This document shows positions 44,147 through 53,989 of a stretch of DNA of 64,000 nucleotides, in pieces. A model generated the notes under the pieces. The model was not told the origin of the DNA, searched no databases, and was given only the letters and a program-made list of their open reading frames with translations. This DNA comes from Arion vulgaris (Eukaryota; Mollusca; Gastropoda; Stylommatophora; Arionidae), in contig CM036758.1 of the NCBI GenBank assembly GCA_020796225.1, positions 70,406,366-70,470,365 on the forward strand. The letters are read 5' to 3'. Position 1 is the first letter of the stretch. Each line of letters begins with the position of its first letter. The position numbers and the translations under genes are program-made.

Positions 44147-44253
44147 GGCAGTCCCCGTCTTTAGACTATTTAGACTCAAAAAAAAAAAATTTAAACTGAC
44201 TATAGTATAACTCTCTAAAGTGATGAATGATAATGATTATATAATAAACATAC

Positions 44254-44435
44254 TCAAATCCAATACTGATCAAGACTGGTCTATCTCTTGTAACGAATTG
44301 GATCGTACAATCTTCATTGTTGTAGTAAGTGGTGTCTTCAATGGAATTACTATAGATCTCAAATATAGGTGAATCGCCAGCATCGTCAAGATCAAAGACG
44401 TTAATGGAATTAACACCACACTCCACAATGGCTGT
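44254..44435 (-). CDS. CUB gene copy B, exon 3: first CUB domain, N-terminal half
   Basis: A 182-nt exon (phase 0 to 2) with acceptor CTCTCAG and donor GA|GTATGT. It encodes about 60 residues that start TAIVECGVNS and include YYNNEDCTIQF, the usual CUB pattern of a first cysteine, a strand, a Tyr/Asn turn and then a second cysteine. The Glu before the second cysteine is where calcium-binding CUB domains carry an acidic ligand; this is compatible with, not proof of, calcium binding. By eye the exon is identical to copy A, base for base. The second half of the domain should be exon 4, which is missing here. Confidence 0.82.
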
Positions 44436-44439
44436 CTGA

Positions 44440-44720
44440 GAGTATTTTAACAGTTATACATAAATATTAACTATGTGAACATTTTAACAGTTATACATAA
44501 ATACTAACTATGTGAACATTTTAACAGTTATACATAAATATTAACTATGTGAACATTTTAACAGTTATACATAAATACTAACTATGTGAACATTTTAACA
44601 GGTATACATAAATACTAATTATGTGAATATTTTAACAGGTACATATATCTAATTAATTTTATTAATTTTTTTACAGGTATACATAAAAACTAATTTTATG
44701 AACATTTTAACAGGTATATA
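44440..44720. repeat. ~37-bp array at the exon 3 acceptor, copy B
   Basis: Same unit as at 4,460-4,690, with about seven copies, the last ones diverged (ACAGGTATACATAAA). It immediately precedes exon 3 in transcription. Confidence 0.85.
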
Positions 44721-45195
44721 TAAATGATAAAGTGCGTTTCAACTCTTATGCCCATGTTTGAACAGCTGTAAATCCGAAGCCCTGTAACGTAAAGAGGTGA
44801 TAGTTTGCATGTGCACTATTAATCGTCATGACATTGCATGGAAATAATTGCAATGAAAACAAGTAGCTGGTTTTCACTTTAGCTTATATGAGGTATACAA
44901 AAGACATCAAACATGAAATAGACATACATTTGAAACGCTTGCAGTAGCTTTTTGTTGTTATTGGCGCGTAATTTTAAAAATCCGCAATACCCATGTGTTT
45001 TTAGTGTTTTCTCATTATTTTCCGGAAGACCAAAATTGTTTACCATTGAACGGACAAGTTACGTTTGGTTTTTGAAGGTCATTCCAATAGTCCTCATTTC
45101 TTTCATAGGCGTGCACATTGTAGGATCATTACAGTGAGTTTAAGAGTAAATTAAGAGTAAGAAACTGCAAAACATCACAATGAAGATGTATCAAT
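44721..45195. other. Intron 2 of copy B, nothing recognised
   Basis: No gene. Not clearly shared with copy A. Confidence 0.45.
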
Positions 45196-45199
45196 ATTT

Positions 45200-45625
45200 T
45201 TGTAGAGAAGCTAAGCGTGGGAGTCTTTATCGTTGCATTTCTAACCCTGAGCAGAGCGCGTAATGCACGCTTTGGGAGTAAATCGACATACATTCAATCG
45301 TTGGATCCAAGACTTTTCAAGTACATGTGCAATGCAACCAAGAACGAAGGGTAGAAAGAAAGTCATAGATAGTTTTGAAAGAGAGCATATTTGAAGAGAA
45401 TTGTGTAGAATGTTTGAGTAGAAAGAAACAGTGACATTAATGAAATTAAAGATGGGCTTAGAAAACAACGACATCGATGTGTCAAAATCTACATTACGAA
45501 GAGCTGTTAGGGGGTATGTTTCATATTTAGAAAATATGCCGGCGGAAGAAACATCATCTGTGAGAAACCTCAGCTGGTTGTGATGAGACGCAAATATTTG
45601 CGTCAAGTTAGAGAAATCTAGGGAT
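45200..45625 (+). pseudogene. IS630/Tc1-mariner-like transposase N-terminal relic
   Basis: In shifted frames the plus strand reads TKGRKKVIDSFEREHI, VTLMKLKMGLENNDIDVSKS, TLRRAV and EKPQLVVMRRKYLRQVREI. A helix-turn-helix followed by RRxYLRQxR is the region before the first catalytic Asp (YLDETW) of DDE_3-type transposases. The catalytic part is absent. Confidence 0.55.
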
Positions 45626-45786
45626 ATCTAGAACCCTATAGTAGAACATCAAGGAGGGAGATAGGAGATGTTGGGCTCCATTGTAGCCAACTTTCGATGC
45701 AGAGACGGAAACTAATGATGATGAAGAACAAAAGTGAATATAGTAGTGGTAGTCATGTGCTTGTAATAAAGACATTCATGCCTTAC

Positions 45787-45858
45787 CTGTGGTTGGTTGT
45801 AGTCAGGTGTGGTATTGTCGGATGGTATGACATATTCTGGGGAACTGTCACTATCAAA
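45787..45858 (-). CDS. CUB gene copy B, exon 2: acidic linker
   Basis: A 72-nt phase 0-0 exon between acceptor TTTCAG and donor CAG|GTAAGG. It encodes 24 residues rich in Asp, Ser, Thr, Pro and Tyr (starts FDSDSSPEYV), a likely disordered spacer between the signal peptide and the first CUB domain. Compared with copy A it lacks five codons in frame, within the repeat-like stretch SDNSDTEYTTP, and has substitutions (for example ITPEYVT against SSPEYVI). It therefore evolves faster than exon 3. The assignment rests on the two splice sites and on the conserved frame in both copies. Confidence 0.75.
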
Positions 45859-45914
45859 CTGAAACAGAATGTGCATACATCATTGAATGTGTCATCTTAT
45901 ATTGTTATAGTTCA

Positions 45915-45990
45915 TACAATAACACTTACCAAACAATAACACTTACCAAACAATAACACTTACCAAACAATAACACTTGCCGAACAATAA
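45915..45990. repeat. 17-bp minisatellite near exon 2, copy B (about 5 copies)
   Basis: Same unit, AACAATAACACTTACCA, at the same place relative to exon 2 as in copy A. Confidence 0.85.
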
Positions 45991-46049
45991 CAAACATAAT
46001 TATTAAAGGACAATGATATTCTCTAATACTGTTATGCGTTACATAGGTC

Positions 46050-46500
46050 ATGCAAGCAATTTCTCCATACCGATCTATCCTGAGCAACCCGTTCAATCTA
46101 TTATATGGAACTGAATCCGATATTTCCCGCCTCTCTCAACAAAAGCTCGTTTCATGGTTTCCTAGGTGTCTCCTTTCTTTCTTCAGCCATTTTCCTCCAC
46201 TTCAATACCTGCTTTGTTATTCTTTGATCATTTCTTTTCAGAGTATGCACAACATATCTCCATCTTTTCTTTCTTATTAACAGTTGATATTAGTGCTTAA
46301 CCAGACATTTCATCACCTTTCTAAAGTGTGTCCCATTTTATGTCCATTATGTTTCGTAGACATCTATGTTCAACTGTATTCAACTTAATTTCTATATCTT
46401 TAGTCGTGTTCCAACTCTCTGAAATTATTGTGTGATTGATCAAAAATGAGATTGAATTTTCATATTCTAGATTTAAAAGTGCATGATCTGGTTTAAAGAG
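46050..46500. other. Repeat block shared with 9,520-10,030
   Basis: Intron 1 of copy B; same words (CCGATCTATCCTGAGCAACC). No gene. Confidence 0.55.
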
Positions 46501-46564
46501 GCGTTATAATAAAGTAAAGAAACAAAGGCAACTCATATAAAATATCTCCCTGTGCGATTTTCTC

Positions 46565-46765
46565 TCGATCCGTTGTCTTCTTCTTCTTTTGTCGTCACAC
46601 TGCTACCAGGTTGTTGCTCAGTGTCGTGGTTTTCTGTTTTTATCTGGTGCTATTATGGTGGCTTGTGTGATTGTTATTTTCCTCTTTGACGGATTCTGCT
46701 ATGTCATCTAACCATCTTTTTCGTGGTCTTCCTCTCGCCTTCTTTCCTGATCTTTTGCTGCAGAA
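46565..46765 (-). mobile_element. LINE 3' end fragment
   Basis: CACACTGCTACCAGGTTGTT and CATCTTTTTCGTGGTCTTCC match 61,135-61,280. Confidence 0.65.
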
Positions 46766-46877
46766 GACTCTGTATACTGTGGAGTTTGGATGCATTCACG
46801 TCAGATCCTATACAAATGTAAAACTTTAAGTGAAGGTTGAAATAGATAATATAATGAATGAATATGTGAAGACTTAC

Positions 46878-46934
46878 CTGAGGGAAAGCATGAGCAACCA
46901 ATAGGAAACTCAACAACGCTACTAGAACCCTCAT
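46878..46934 (-). CDS. CUB gene copy B, exon 1: signal peptide
   Basis: The exon encodes 19 residues, MRVLVALLSFLLVAHAFPQ: a short basic start, a hydrophobic core of about 12 residues and a small-residue region (AHA) that fits signal peptidase cleavage. It ends in phase 0 at a strong donor, CAG|GTAAGT. The start is the first ATG after a conserved TATA-like box about 95 nt upstream. Coding sequence is identical to exon 1 of copy A. The product is therefore expected to enter the secretory pathway. Reading past the donor gives an in-frame open stretch that is intron, not protein. Confidence 0.85.
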
Positions 46935-46999
46935 GGTGATCAGAGTTAGTTACAAGTACAATGTTGTAGATGATTATCGTCACAATTTCCTCTGACCAA

Positions 47000-47034
47000 G
47001 TGTTGCGATACTAACAATCCGTGAAGCTTATATC
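47000..47034 (-). promoter_or_regulatory. Putative core promoter, copy B
   Basis: On the minus strand a TATAAG box lies at 47,027-47,032, 98 nt before the ATG, giving a predicted 5' UTR of about 60-70 nt. The same spacing and nearly the same bases occur in copy A. Start site position is inferred only. Confidence 0.5.
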
Positions 47035-47731
47035 AGACTTTGAAGTCACACGATACTTCTCTTGTAGCTAACAAACTTCTACAAAAATGTTAATAATTAA
47101 TAAATATGATAGCATGAACATGACAAAACTTGTTTTACCAAAATTCAATATTATACATACATCACAGAGGTCAGCAGTTACATAATACTTCCAAAACGTC
47201 TGGGTATTATTTTTTTTATTAAACACCTGTAGTCATGATTTCAAATATGTGTACCTTAATTACCTGTATTTACCTGTATCAAGTCGACGACTCGTTTACC
47301 GTTGTTGATGGCTACGTCATGTAAAGAATATGCCAAGATTTTCATTTTTTCATATACCTGCATTATGTATGTAGGTGTGATATCACTTCGACCTTTCAAT
47401 GTATACAAAACTAGTTAGAGTGTTTCATGCATTGTTCTGTCGGTGACATTTGTGATTTCTTACACTAATGTACAAACACTTACCTTTATCAATAATATAA
47501 CTTGTTAGAAATGTTTCATTATTTGTTTAGTTAGTATTATTATTATTATTGAATATGAAAACCAGAAATTAGAAAGTCTATGCTCTGGGAAAGTGACATA
47601 TTTGAAAGTTGTACAGCTTTTCAGCATGCACGGTCGTTTTTCTCTTCAGCAAGGGGTCTACTTTTACTTACCTGGACACATGTTTATATATTAGCATGAA
47701 TTCGTAGTTTAGCACTTAGATTGTTCATTCA

Positions 47732-47778
47732 ATTGATTGATCGATTGATTGATTGATTGGTTCATTGATTGATTGATT
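47732..47778. repeat. (GATT)n microsatellite, copy B
   Basis: Shorter, interrupted GATT run at the position matching 12,728-12,806. Confidence 0.85.
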
Positions 47779-47954
47779 TGGTATGGCCATCATCATTGGA
47801 CTTATAGGATGAGCAACCATGTGGGCTCCGATCTTTTTCTTACACATTAAGATCTCAATGGCAGAGCACGAGCTTCGCAGCATCCCTGAGTCTCCCCGAT
47901 GTAATTTTGATGGAGAAACTATTTTATACGAAATTTATTTTTAATCTTTCTAAT

Positions 47955-48180
47955 AAGTTGTGCCTGGGCAGCGGCGTTCAGCTACTTTTTGTCGATTTTG
48001 AACTGCCGAGAGTTCTTTTATATGCTCAAATTGAACACAGGACCTACATTTTATCGTCCGTCTCCGATAGGATTATGAACTTCATCTGACCTACACTGAG
48101 ATCACGGTTCTCACAATATCCCAATGTCTCCCAGGAGGCGAACTGAGTAACTTGCGAACGAGGGGAGATTACCTAACTTC
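47955..48180 (-). mobile_element. SINE, reverse copy, upstream of copy B
   Basis: Counterpart of 12,985-13,260; the minus strand shows the body with GGAGACGGACGATAAAATGT and TTGAGCATATAAAAGAAC. Confidence 0.65.
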
Positions 48181-48449
48181 TGTTATAGTGGTTGCTATGG
48201 TGTTGCCTTCATTGGAGGGTGTGTGTGTGTTCACTCTCGTTTGGTTTGGGCGTTGTAGTAGATATGAGGAAGATATTAAGTTGAGCGAATGAACGATGGG
48301 TAGATCAGATGTTTGGAGAGTCTGTTAGAGAGCGCTAATTATGATGCCTGTCAGAACAGCTGTTGTGGTAGGTGTCTGGATGAGACGACCCCCTTTCCTT
48401 CCCCCGTTCGTTGAATAATAATGATGGTCGGTGCCTAGGGATGGGAAGG

Positions 48450-48935
48450 GGGGATGAACATCAAATGGCAGGATATGACACCAGACACAGAGGTTCTGAA
48501 AAGAGATGCTCTCCCCAGCACATATACAATCTTGATGCAGTTCCAGACACGATGGGCAGGACATGTGGCTCGAATGCCAGATTGCAGAATACCTAAACGA
48601 CTCTTTTATGGTGAGCTGCATAGCGGTAAACGCTCACAGGGTTGTCAGAAAAAGCGATTCAACGATACACTGAAGAACTCAATGAAATCCGTTGGCATAG
48701 ATGTCATCAACTGGGAGAATGTTGCTCAAGACAGATCAGCCTGGCGCACACTTCTTCGACACGGTTCCTCGGCCTGCGAGGCAGATAGAACAGCACAGAT
48801 GGATCAAAACGTCAAAATAAAAAGGCAGTAAAACTTCCCACAAGTGCAAGTATACTTGCCCACACTGTACACGAACATTTCAAGCCTGCATCAGGCTCAC
48901 TAGTCATCTACGCACACACAGACAAACATAACGCA
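48450..48935 (+). mobile_element. LINE C-terminal region ending in a C2H2 zinc finger
   Basis: Encodes NIKWQDMTPDTEVLKRDALP, TRWAGHVARMPDCRIPKRLF, GCQKKRFNDTLKNSMKSVGI and AQDRSAWRTLLRHG. After a one-base frameshift, 48,857-48,919 encodes CPHC, twelve residues, then HLRTH: a canonical C-X2-C-X12-H-X3-H finger. Such fingers are known at the end of some vertebrate and invertebrate LINE polyproteins. Confidence 0.78.
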
Positions 48936-49500
48936 ACTACATTCCCTTGAATAAAAATTTGTGTGGTCATCATCACCAGTGATGGACGAGCATCATGTAC
49001 ATTATAAACATTTGTCTAGTGCTGCAATTAGTTGCATAACTTCATTGCCATGCAGATTTCTTGCAGTGAAAGGCATACTAACTGAGATTGCTGTGATGAA
49101 GTAACTTAAATGTACAGAAGAACTGGCTAAGGAAATGAAGCCATATAATACAGCCTTTAGCAAATCTATAATATTGTCCCTTGCATTAATACATCTTGTC
49201 TACAGGGTGAGTTCATGTGGCGTGTGTAAAACCATAACACACAAAAAACTGTGACAGACATGACCTTTGAACTGGTTCCCCTGTACGTTCTCTTATAATG
49301 ATCTTGGTCAGCTAAGGACAGAGACGATGGCAATGACCAACGTCCCTCAAGAAACCCTGAAGATGGTCATTAAAGAACAAGTTAGGACAAGACAACTACA
49401 AGAGGCTCCCCATCTCCACCATTACAAGGGACAAACAACTAGGTGATCGGACCTTATCAGGGCCAGGGTGCTTCTCAGCGCCAGATCATACCACACTGGG
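48936..49500. other. Nothing recognised
   Basis: No gene or known repeat, though words at 49,320-49,400 hint at LINE debris. Confidence 0.4.
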
Positions 49501-49514
49501 AAACTAGACAAAGA

Positions 49515-49692
49515 CTTAGAGAGGGAGAGGGAGGAGTATGGGTCAAAATCTGGTTGGGGAGGGCTCTTAGGGGTTTGGAGGGGGGGATGGGTGTGGTTGG
49601 GAGGAGGGTGTATTAGGGCGGGTTAGGGGTACCGGGTGGGAATGGGGGTATTGGATGGGTGGGGAAGGGGGTATTGGGGGAGGTTTTAGGAA
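49515..49692 (+). other. G-rich segment with many G-runs
   Basis: About 180 bp with more than a dozen runs of three or more G on the plus strand (GGGGGGGATGGG, GGGGGTATTGGGGG). Predicted G-quadruplex former; no repeat unit. Confidence 0.65.
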
Positions 49693-49857
49693 TATAAATA
49701 GTTTTCTAAGTAGTTAAAAACCAAAATAGTTAGAATAGAAGCACTGGTCTTAGTCTATTATAAAAACACTGCCACCAATTACTAGATCACATCTCTATGT
49801 AGACCGCCAGCCAGGATCCGACATGACAACGCCAGCTAGACAAGATACACAGACCAA

Positions 49858-50045
49858 GACCAAATGTCCTTATTAGGACAAGCAGACCAAGACCAAATGT
49901 CCTTATTAGGACAAACAGAACAAGACCAAATGTCCTTATTAGGACAAACAGACCAAGACCAAATGTCCTTATTAGGACAAACAGACCAAGACCAAATGTC
50001 CTTATTAGGACAAACAGACCAAGACCAAATGTCCTTATTAGGACA
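49858..50045. repeat. 33-bp array, about 5.7 copies
   Basis: Unit words CAAATGTCCTTATTAGGACA and AACAGACCAAGAC. Each unit has a short palindrome, TGTCCT-TATT-AGGACA. The period is 3n, so both strands are open (DQMSLLGQTDQ on plus, CPNKDIWSWSV on minus). Confidence 0.88.
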
Positions 50046-50214
50046 ATCACAGATAAAAACACAGTCCACACCAGGACAAGTCCCAGGCCACATGGCCACA
50101 CCAAGAAAAAGGCCAATACGCCCTGATATAACCAAAAAGACATATGTCTTAGGTTGAAAGGGCGTGCCTCGGCCACATAGAGGCTTAACCCACCACCAAA
50201 CAAACAAACAACAG

Positions 50215-50470
50215 AGACGATGGCAATAAGTAGACAACCAGAATACCTTACAATAAACCTCCAGAACGTAGAAATAAAACAAACAATTGAGGCCAAATAC
50301 TTAGGAGCAATTTTCACAGCAGATGAAAGTATCGATAGCGAAATCAGCAATCGTTGCACAAAAGCTAACTGGGACAGTTAACACCACTGTTGTCACATAA
50401 AGAGATACAGCTAAAAAACTAAAGCAAATCTCATTAGAACGCTTTTCTGGTCAACACTATGTTACCAGTG
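50215..50470 (+). mobile_element. LINE fragment
   Basis: Encodes QTIEAKYLGAIFTADESIDS; nearly identical to 19,085-19,300. Confidence 0.72.
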
Positions 50471-50995
50471 TTTGGTTTTTTTATAATATTAATTTACAAA
50501 TAACATGACGCCATGAAAACTATCGATTTGACTACGGCTCAGAAATATGTTTTCGCAAACCACAAACAACATCGTGAAAAATGTGTAAACAAATTAGGTG
50601 TAATGATATGTGAATGAAGTTAATGACTTCAGTGAAAAGTGAATAAGGTTAATGACCTCAGTGAAAAGTGAATAAAGTTGACTGGAATAACTAGAACACT
50701 GCAGAAGAACAAATCGAATTATATACTTGCACAAATAATATGCAATTATTCCCATCCTGTTTTTTAGTGCAAAGTAGTATTAGATATTGATCTTATTTTC
50801 TACAACTGACGTAGACAAGTGGTTAGTGCGGATAAGTTAGATAGAGATGCAATCTGGAATCATGAAGATCTCGGGAAAACAAAAGCACAGAATCACAGGT
50901 CAGATAAATAACTCAAGAAATAGACAACCCGTATTTGTTTTTCTTCTTTACTGTTTAGTGTTCGTTTCTTGTTAGCAGAGATGTTTAGTTTAGTT
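50471..50995. other. Nothing recognised
   Basis: No gene; a short (AGTTT)n at 50,982-51,003 ends it. Confidence 0.4.
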
Positions 50996-50999
50996 TAGT

Positions 51000-51215
51000 T
51001 TAGTCGTCGGATCACCATCACTGCACGTCGAACAAATTAGTCCATAAGTGCTCCGATCTCTCCCTCAGTATGTCCATCAGCTGTGGCGACTAACGACACC
51101 GGTTCTTTGTTGGTTTACAATTCTTCTTTGTCTGCCAGCATAGCGTTCTTGTCGAGCTACACCACACTTAACTTTGAGTTCTTGCAGTCTGGTTAGTGTT
51201 GTGATGCACCGCTAT
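51000..51215 (-). mobile_element. RNase H LINE 3' fragment
   Basis: Words TTGAGTTCTTGCAGTCTGGT match the other strand of 54,990-55,010 in the RNase H LINE; no frame left. Confidence 0.5.
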
Positions 51216-51309
51216 TATGTGAATCATGTACACGCCCTCAGAGATGTGCGAATAGTAACGATTCGTTATTCAAATATTTCTACAAATGATCCGAAAGTAA
51301 CGAATATGT

Positions 51310-51570
51310 TCTTCTTTTCCACCATTTACTCTTTATAGAAGTTTGAGGGGGTAGTTATCTTGTGTGTGCTTGTTCTAATCTACATTGTAAACTGCTATTA
51401 ATTTTTTTAGGTTGTTCTTGATGCCGTCGCTCCATCCTTTGCCTGGTCTTTCTCTTGCTCTGTATTCGTTATACTTTTTCAGTGTGGCTCTCGGGGTAGT
51501 CAATACCAGGGCATTCGTATCTAAAGTCCAAACCATTTAATCTGTTGTTCTTTTATGAATTGCATGACCG
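51310..51570 (-). mobile_element. LINE 3' end fragment
   Basis: Matches 27,395-27,660 (TTCTTGATGCCGTCGCTCCA, CCAAACCATTTAATCTGTTG). Confidence 0.7.
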
Positions 51571-52205
51571 GCAATTATATACTAGCAGAATAATGTGCAA
51601 TTATTCCACATTCTGTTTGGTAACGAATATGGTCTAGGAAAAGGTATTCACTAATAAGAACGTATCCACTATTCGTTCTGTAACATAGTAGTATTCGTGA
51701 CTTGCTTCATATGTGGTCTTCGATAACATATGGTCGGCGTGCTCAAGTAAAATTCTAGGAAATAATACCACAACTGCCGCGTGTCATGCATTCCAGTATT
51801 GTCGTATAAAGACGAATTCATTTTAAAAACAAAACAGCTTACTAAATCAAGTTTATATTATGTTACAAGTTAAATTTAACACTAAGAAATATCAGTACTA
51901 TTAATATTTTTCATCAATAAATAACCGTGGGCTCGTAGAATTGAGTAACATTACAAAAAAAACTTACAGTGTTGTATTAAACATATACAAAAACCAGCTC
52001 TCACTAAACAGGAATTTTGGTTTTCCCGTCTGAGCTAGTCGACCTTATGTTGCCGGGGACCACGCTTTCTATTAGATAGAAAAAGATTAACGGCAGTTCC
52101 GGTTGTTGAGACCTAAGATTAAAAAATGGTTAAAAAGTAACCGCAACATAGTGACTAATTGATACATGTATTCAAAATTCGTTAAATTTCGAATTGTAAT
52201 AGTAA
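51571..52205. other. Nothing recognised
   Basis: AT-rich, no supported gene. Confidence 0.4.
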
Positions 52206-52209
52206 GCTA

Positions 52210-52440
52210 TTCTCTCTCTCTCTCTCACACACACCCCTCTGTCTTTTAGCCCGGATTGGGGTATAGGCCCTCAATCAACTCATGCCAAGTCTTCCTATCT
52301 CCTGCAGCTCTCAGTAAACATCTCTCTCTCTCTCTCTCTCTGCCTTTTAAACCCAGATTGGGGCATAGGCCCTCAACCAACTCATGCCAAGTCTTCCTAT
52401 ATCTAGCTATCTCCTGCAGCTCTCAGTAAGCATCTACCAT
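52210..52440. repeat. Duplicated ~115-bp segment with (CT)n runs
   Basis: Two copies of a segment containing ACTCATGCCAAGTCTTCCTA and CTCCTGCAGCTCTCAGTAA, each preceded by a CT run. The sequence resembles the 3' end of minus-strand LINEs (compare 57,475-57,600). Confidence 0.7.
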
Positions 52441-52737
52441 TTCTAATCAGTACGTTGACAATATTCGATACGTTGCAACTATTCGTTACGCAGTCCGTTT
52501 TCGTTGCATATTTAGTATCGGTTTGAAAATTAGCATCGGTTACTTCATATCGAAGATGATAGCCTAAAGAATACTTATTACGTCATTGAAATGCATGAAA
52601 TCATTATCAAATAGATTGTCCTAAGCTAAATTTTGCTATCCCAACCAGCCATATATCCCGCCTTTGGAGCCGTTATGCTTAAATCATCAGTTACATCATG
52701 AATCCATCTTTTCCGTTGTATTTCTCTTCCTCTATAT

Positions 52738-52980
52738 CTGGGGTCTCTGTGACTAAGTAGTGACACCCTTTGCCTTGTGAGTCGAAGGTCGTGGGTTCGA
52801 GTCCGACCGCGCCATTCTGTTCACGAGTGCAGTTTTTCCAGAGACCCTAGGATTGTTGCTGGAGCTACGGAGTTCGTGCTTTGTGCAATACTCTCGGCAG
52901 GTGGCGTGCTAGTTCTGCGGAGAGGACCGAGCCGTTTGTGGTAAACCGGTGCAATGAAGTCCATCCTTTGCTTTTAAAAA
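52738..52980 (+). mobile_element. SINE with tRNA-like head
   Basis: A-box region TGACTAAGTAGTGACACC, perfect B box GGGTTCGAGTCC, then GTTGCTGGAGCTACGGAGTT and GGCAGGTGGCGTGCTAGTTC, and an A-rich end. Best-preserved member of the family also at 5,950-6,250. Confidence 0.78.
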
Positions 52981-52984
52981 AATT

Positions 52985-53885
52985 TTAAAGACAAGGATGC
53001 GTACTCTCACCAGACCTGTTCAACCTACACAGTGAAAACATCATGCGACATATGAAAGAAAATGCAGGAATAAAAGTTTGTGGAAAAAACATGAACAATC
53101 TAAGATACGCTGATGACACAATTCTAATTGCGACAAATGAACAAGATCTACAAGGCTTGATAAACATATTAGTGAGAGAAAGTGAAAAGAAATGATTAAG
53201 CATGAATATAAAGACAACAGAGGTAATGGTTATCTCCAAGAAACAGGAAACACCAAAATACAATATCAAAATAAATAACACAACACTGAAACAAGTCCAT
53301 CGATTCAAGTATCTGGGAACATTTCTAACATCAGATGGAAGCTGTAAAATAATAGAATAACTCAAACGAAAGCAGTTTTTATGAAAATGAAAAACATTAT
53401 GTATGAACTCACTACCACTGACACTGCGAAAACGAGTACTCCAGTGCTATATTAAGGCAATATTTATGTATGACATTCCGGCACCGTATCGTGGACAATG
53501 AACAAACAATCAAAAAGATCATTGGAAGCCACAGAGATGTGGTTTTACAAAGGAGTGCTCAAAAATCCATAGACAGCTAAGAAAACAAATCATGATGTTT
53601 TAAAACAGGCCTGACACAAAGAAACCTTATCAAAAGAATAAGAATCAGACAATAAAGGTTCTTCGGGCATATAATGCGAAGAGAAGGTTTAGAACATTTG
53701 GTGACAACAGGTACAATTGAGGAAGGAGAGATCGTGGAAGACAGAGGGAGAAGATGTTGGATTGTCTGGCATTGTGGTTCGACAAAAGAACGACCACAGA
53801 ACTCATGAACTGCACCAAGGAGAGAGAGAGTTGTGGAGAGACATGGTCGCCTACGCTTGCAGACATTGCACTTCATTGATTCTGA
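52985..53885 (+). mobile_element. LINE RT 3' half, decayed
   Basis: Encodes [40 protein letters not shown], then TTEVMVISKKQETPKYNIKI and FKYLGTFLTSDGS. YADD is the catalytic box. The C-terminal half is full of frameshifts. Confidence 0.75.
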
Positions 53886-53989
53886 TCTGAAAATACGACG
53901 AAAGTGCAAGGGAAGCAACCCTTGAAAATTGAGAAAGTTAAAAAAATATAGTTCACTGGATGCAACCCTTGTAAAGGATAAAACTGGAC

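Larger units (their letters stand above)
17585..47003 (-). other. Gene locus: secreted two-CUB protein, copy B (exon 4 missing)
   Basis: I join seven exon positions into one minus-strand gene. In order they encode a signal peptide, a short linker, CUB1 N-half, CUB1 C-half (exon 4, not found in this copy), CUB2 N-half, CUB2 C-half and a C-terminal tail with stop. Every junction has GT..AG sites and the phases are compatible: 0, 0, 2, 0, 2, 0. With an exon 4 like that of copy A the product would be about 370 residues. Without it, exon 3 (phase 2) joined to exon 5 (phase 0) shifts frame, so the copy would be broken unless the missing exon is an assembly error. CUB domains usually bind proteins or sugars outside the cell; no catalytic domain is visible, so the role is unknown. 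The gene family name is not recognised. Confidence 0.72.

Noticed and set aside
45241..45606. 121-codon minus-strand frame
   Set aside because: It is the shadow of the plus-strand transposase relic, whose motifs are recognisable.
49787..50359. 190-codon minus-strand frame with IRTFGLGLFVL repeats
   Set aside because: A by-product of the 33-bp array joined to antisense LINE sequence.
52738..52815. tRNA gene candidate with a perfect B box
   Set aside because: The acceptor and anticodon arms do not pair well and a SINE body follows directly; the same head-body pair occurs elsewhere.
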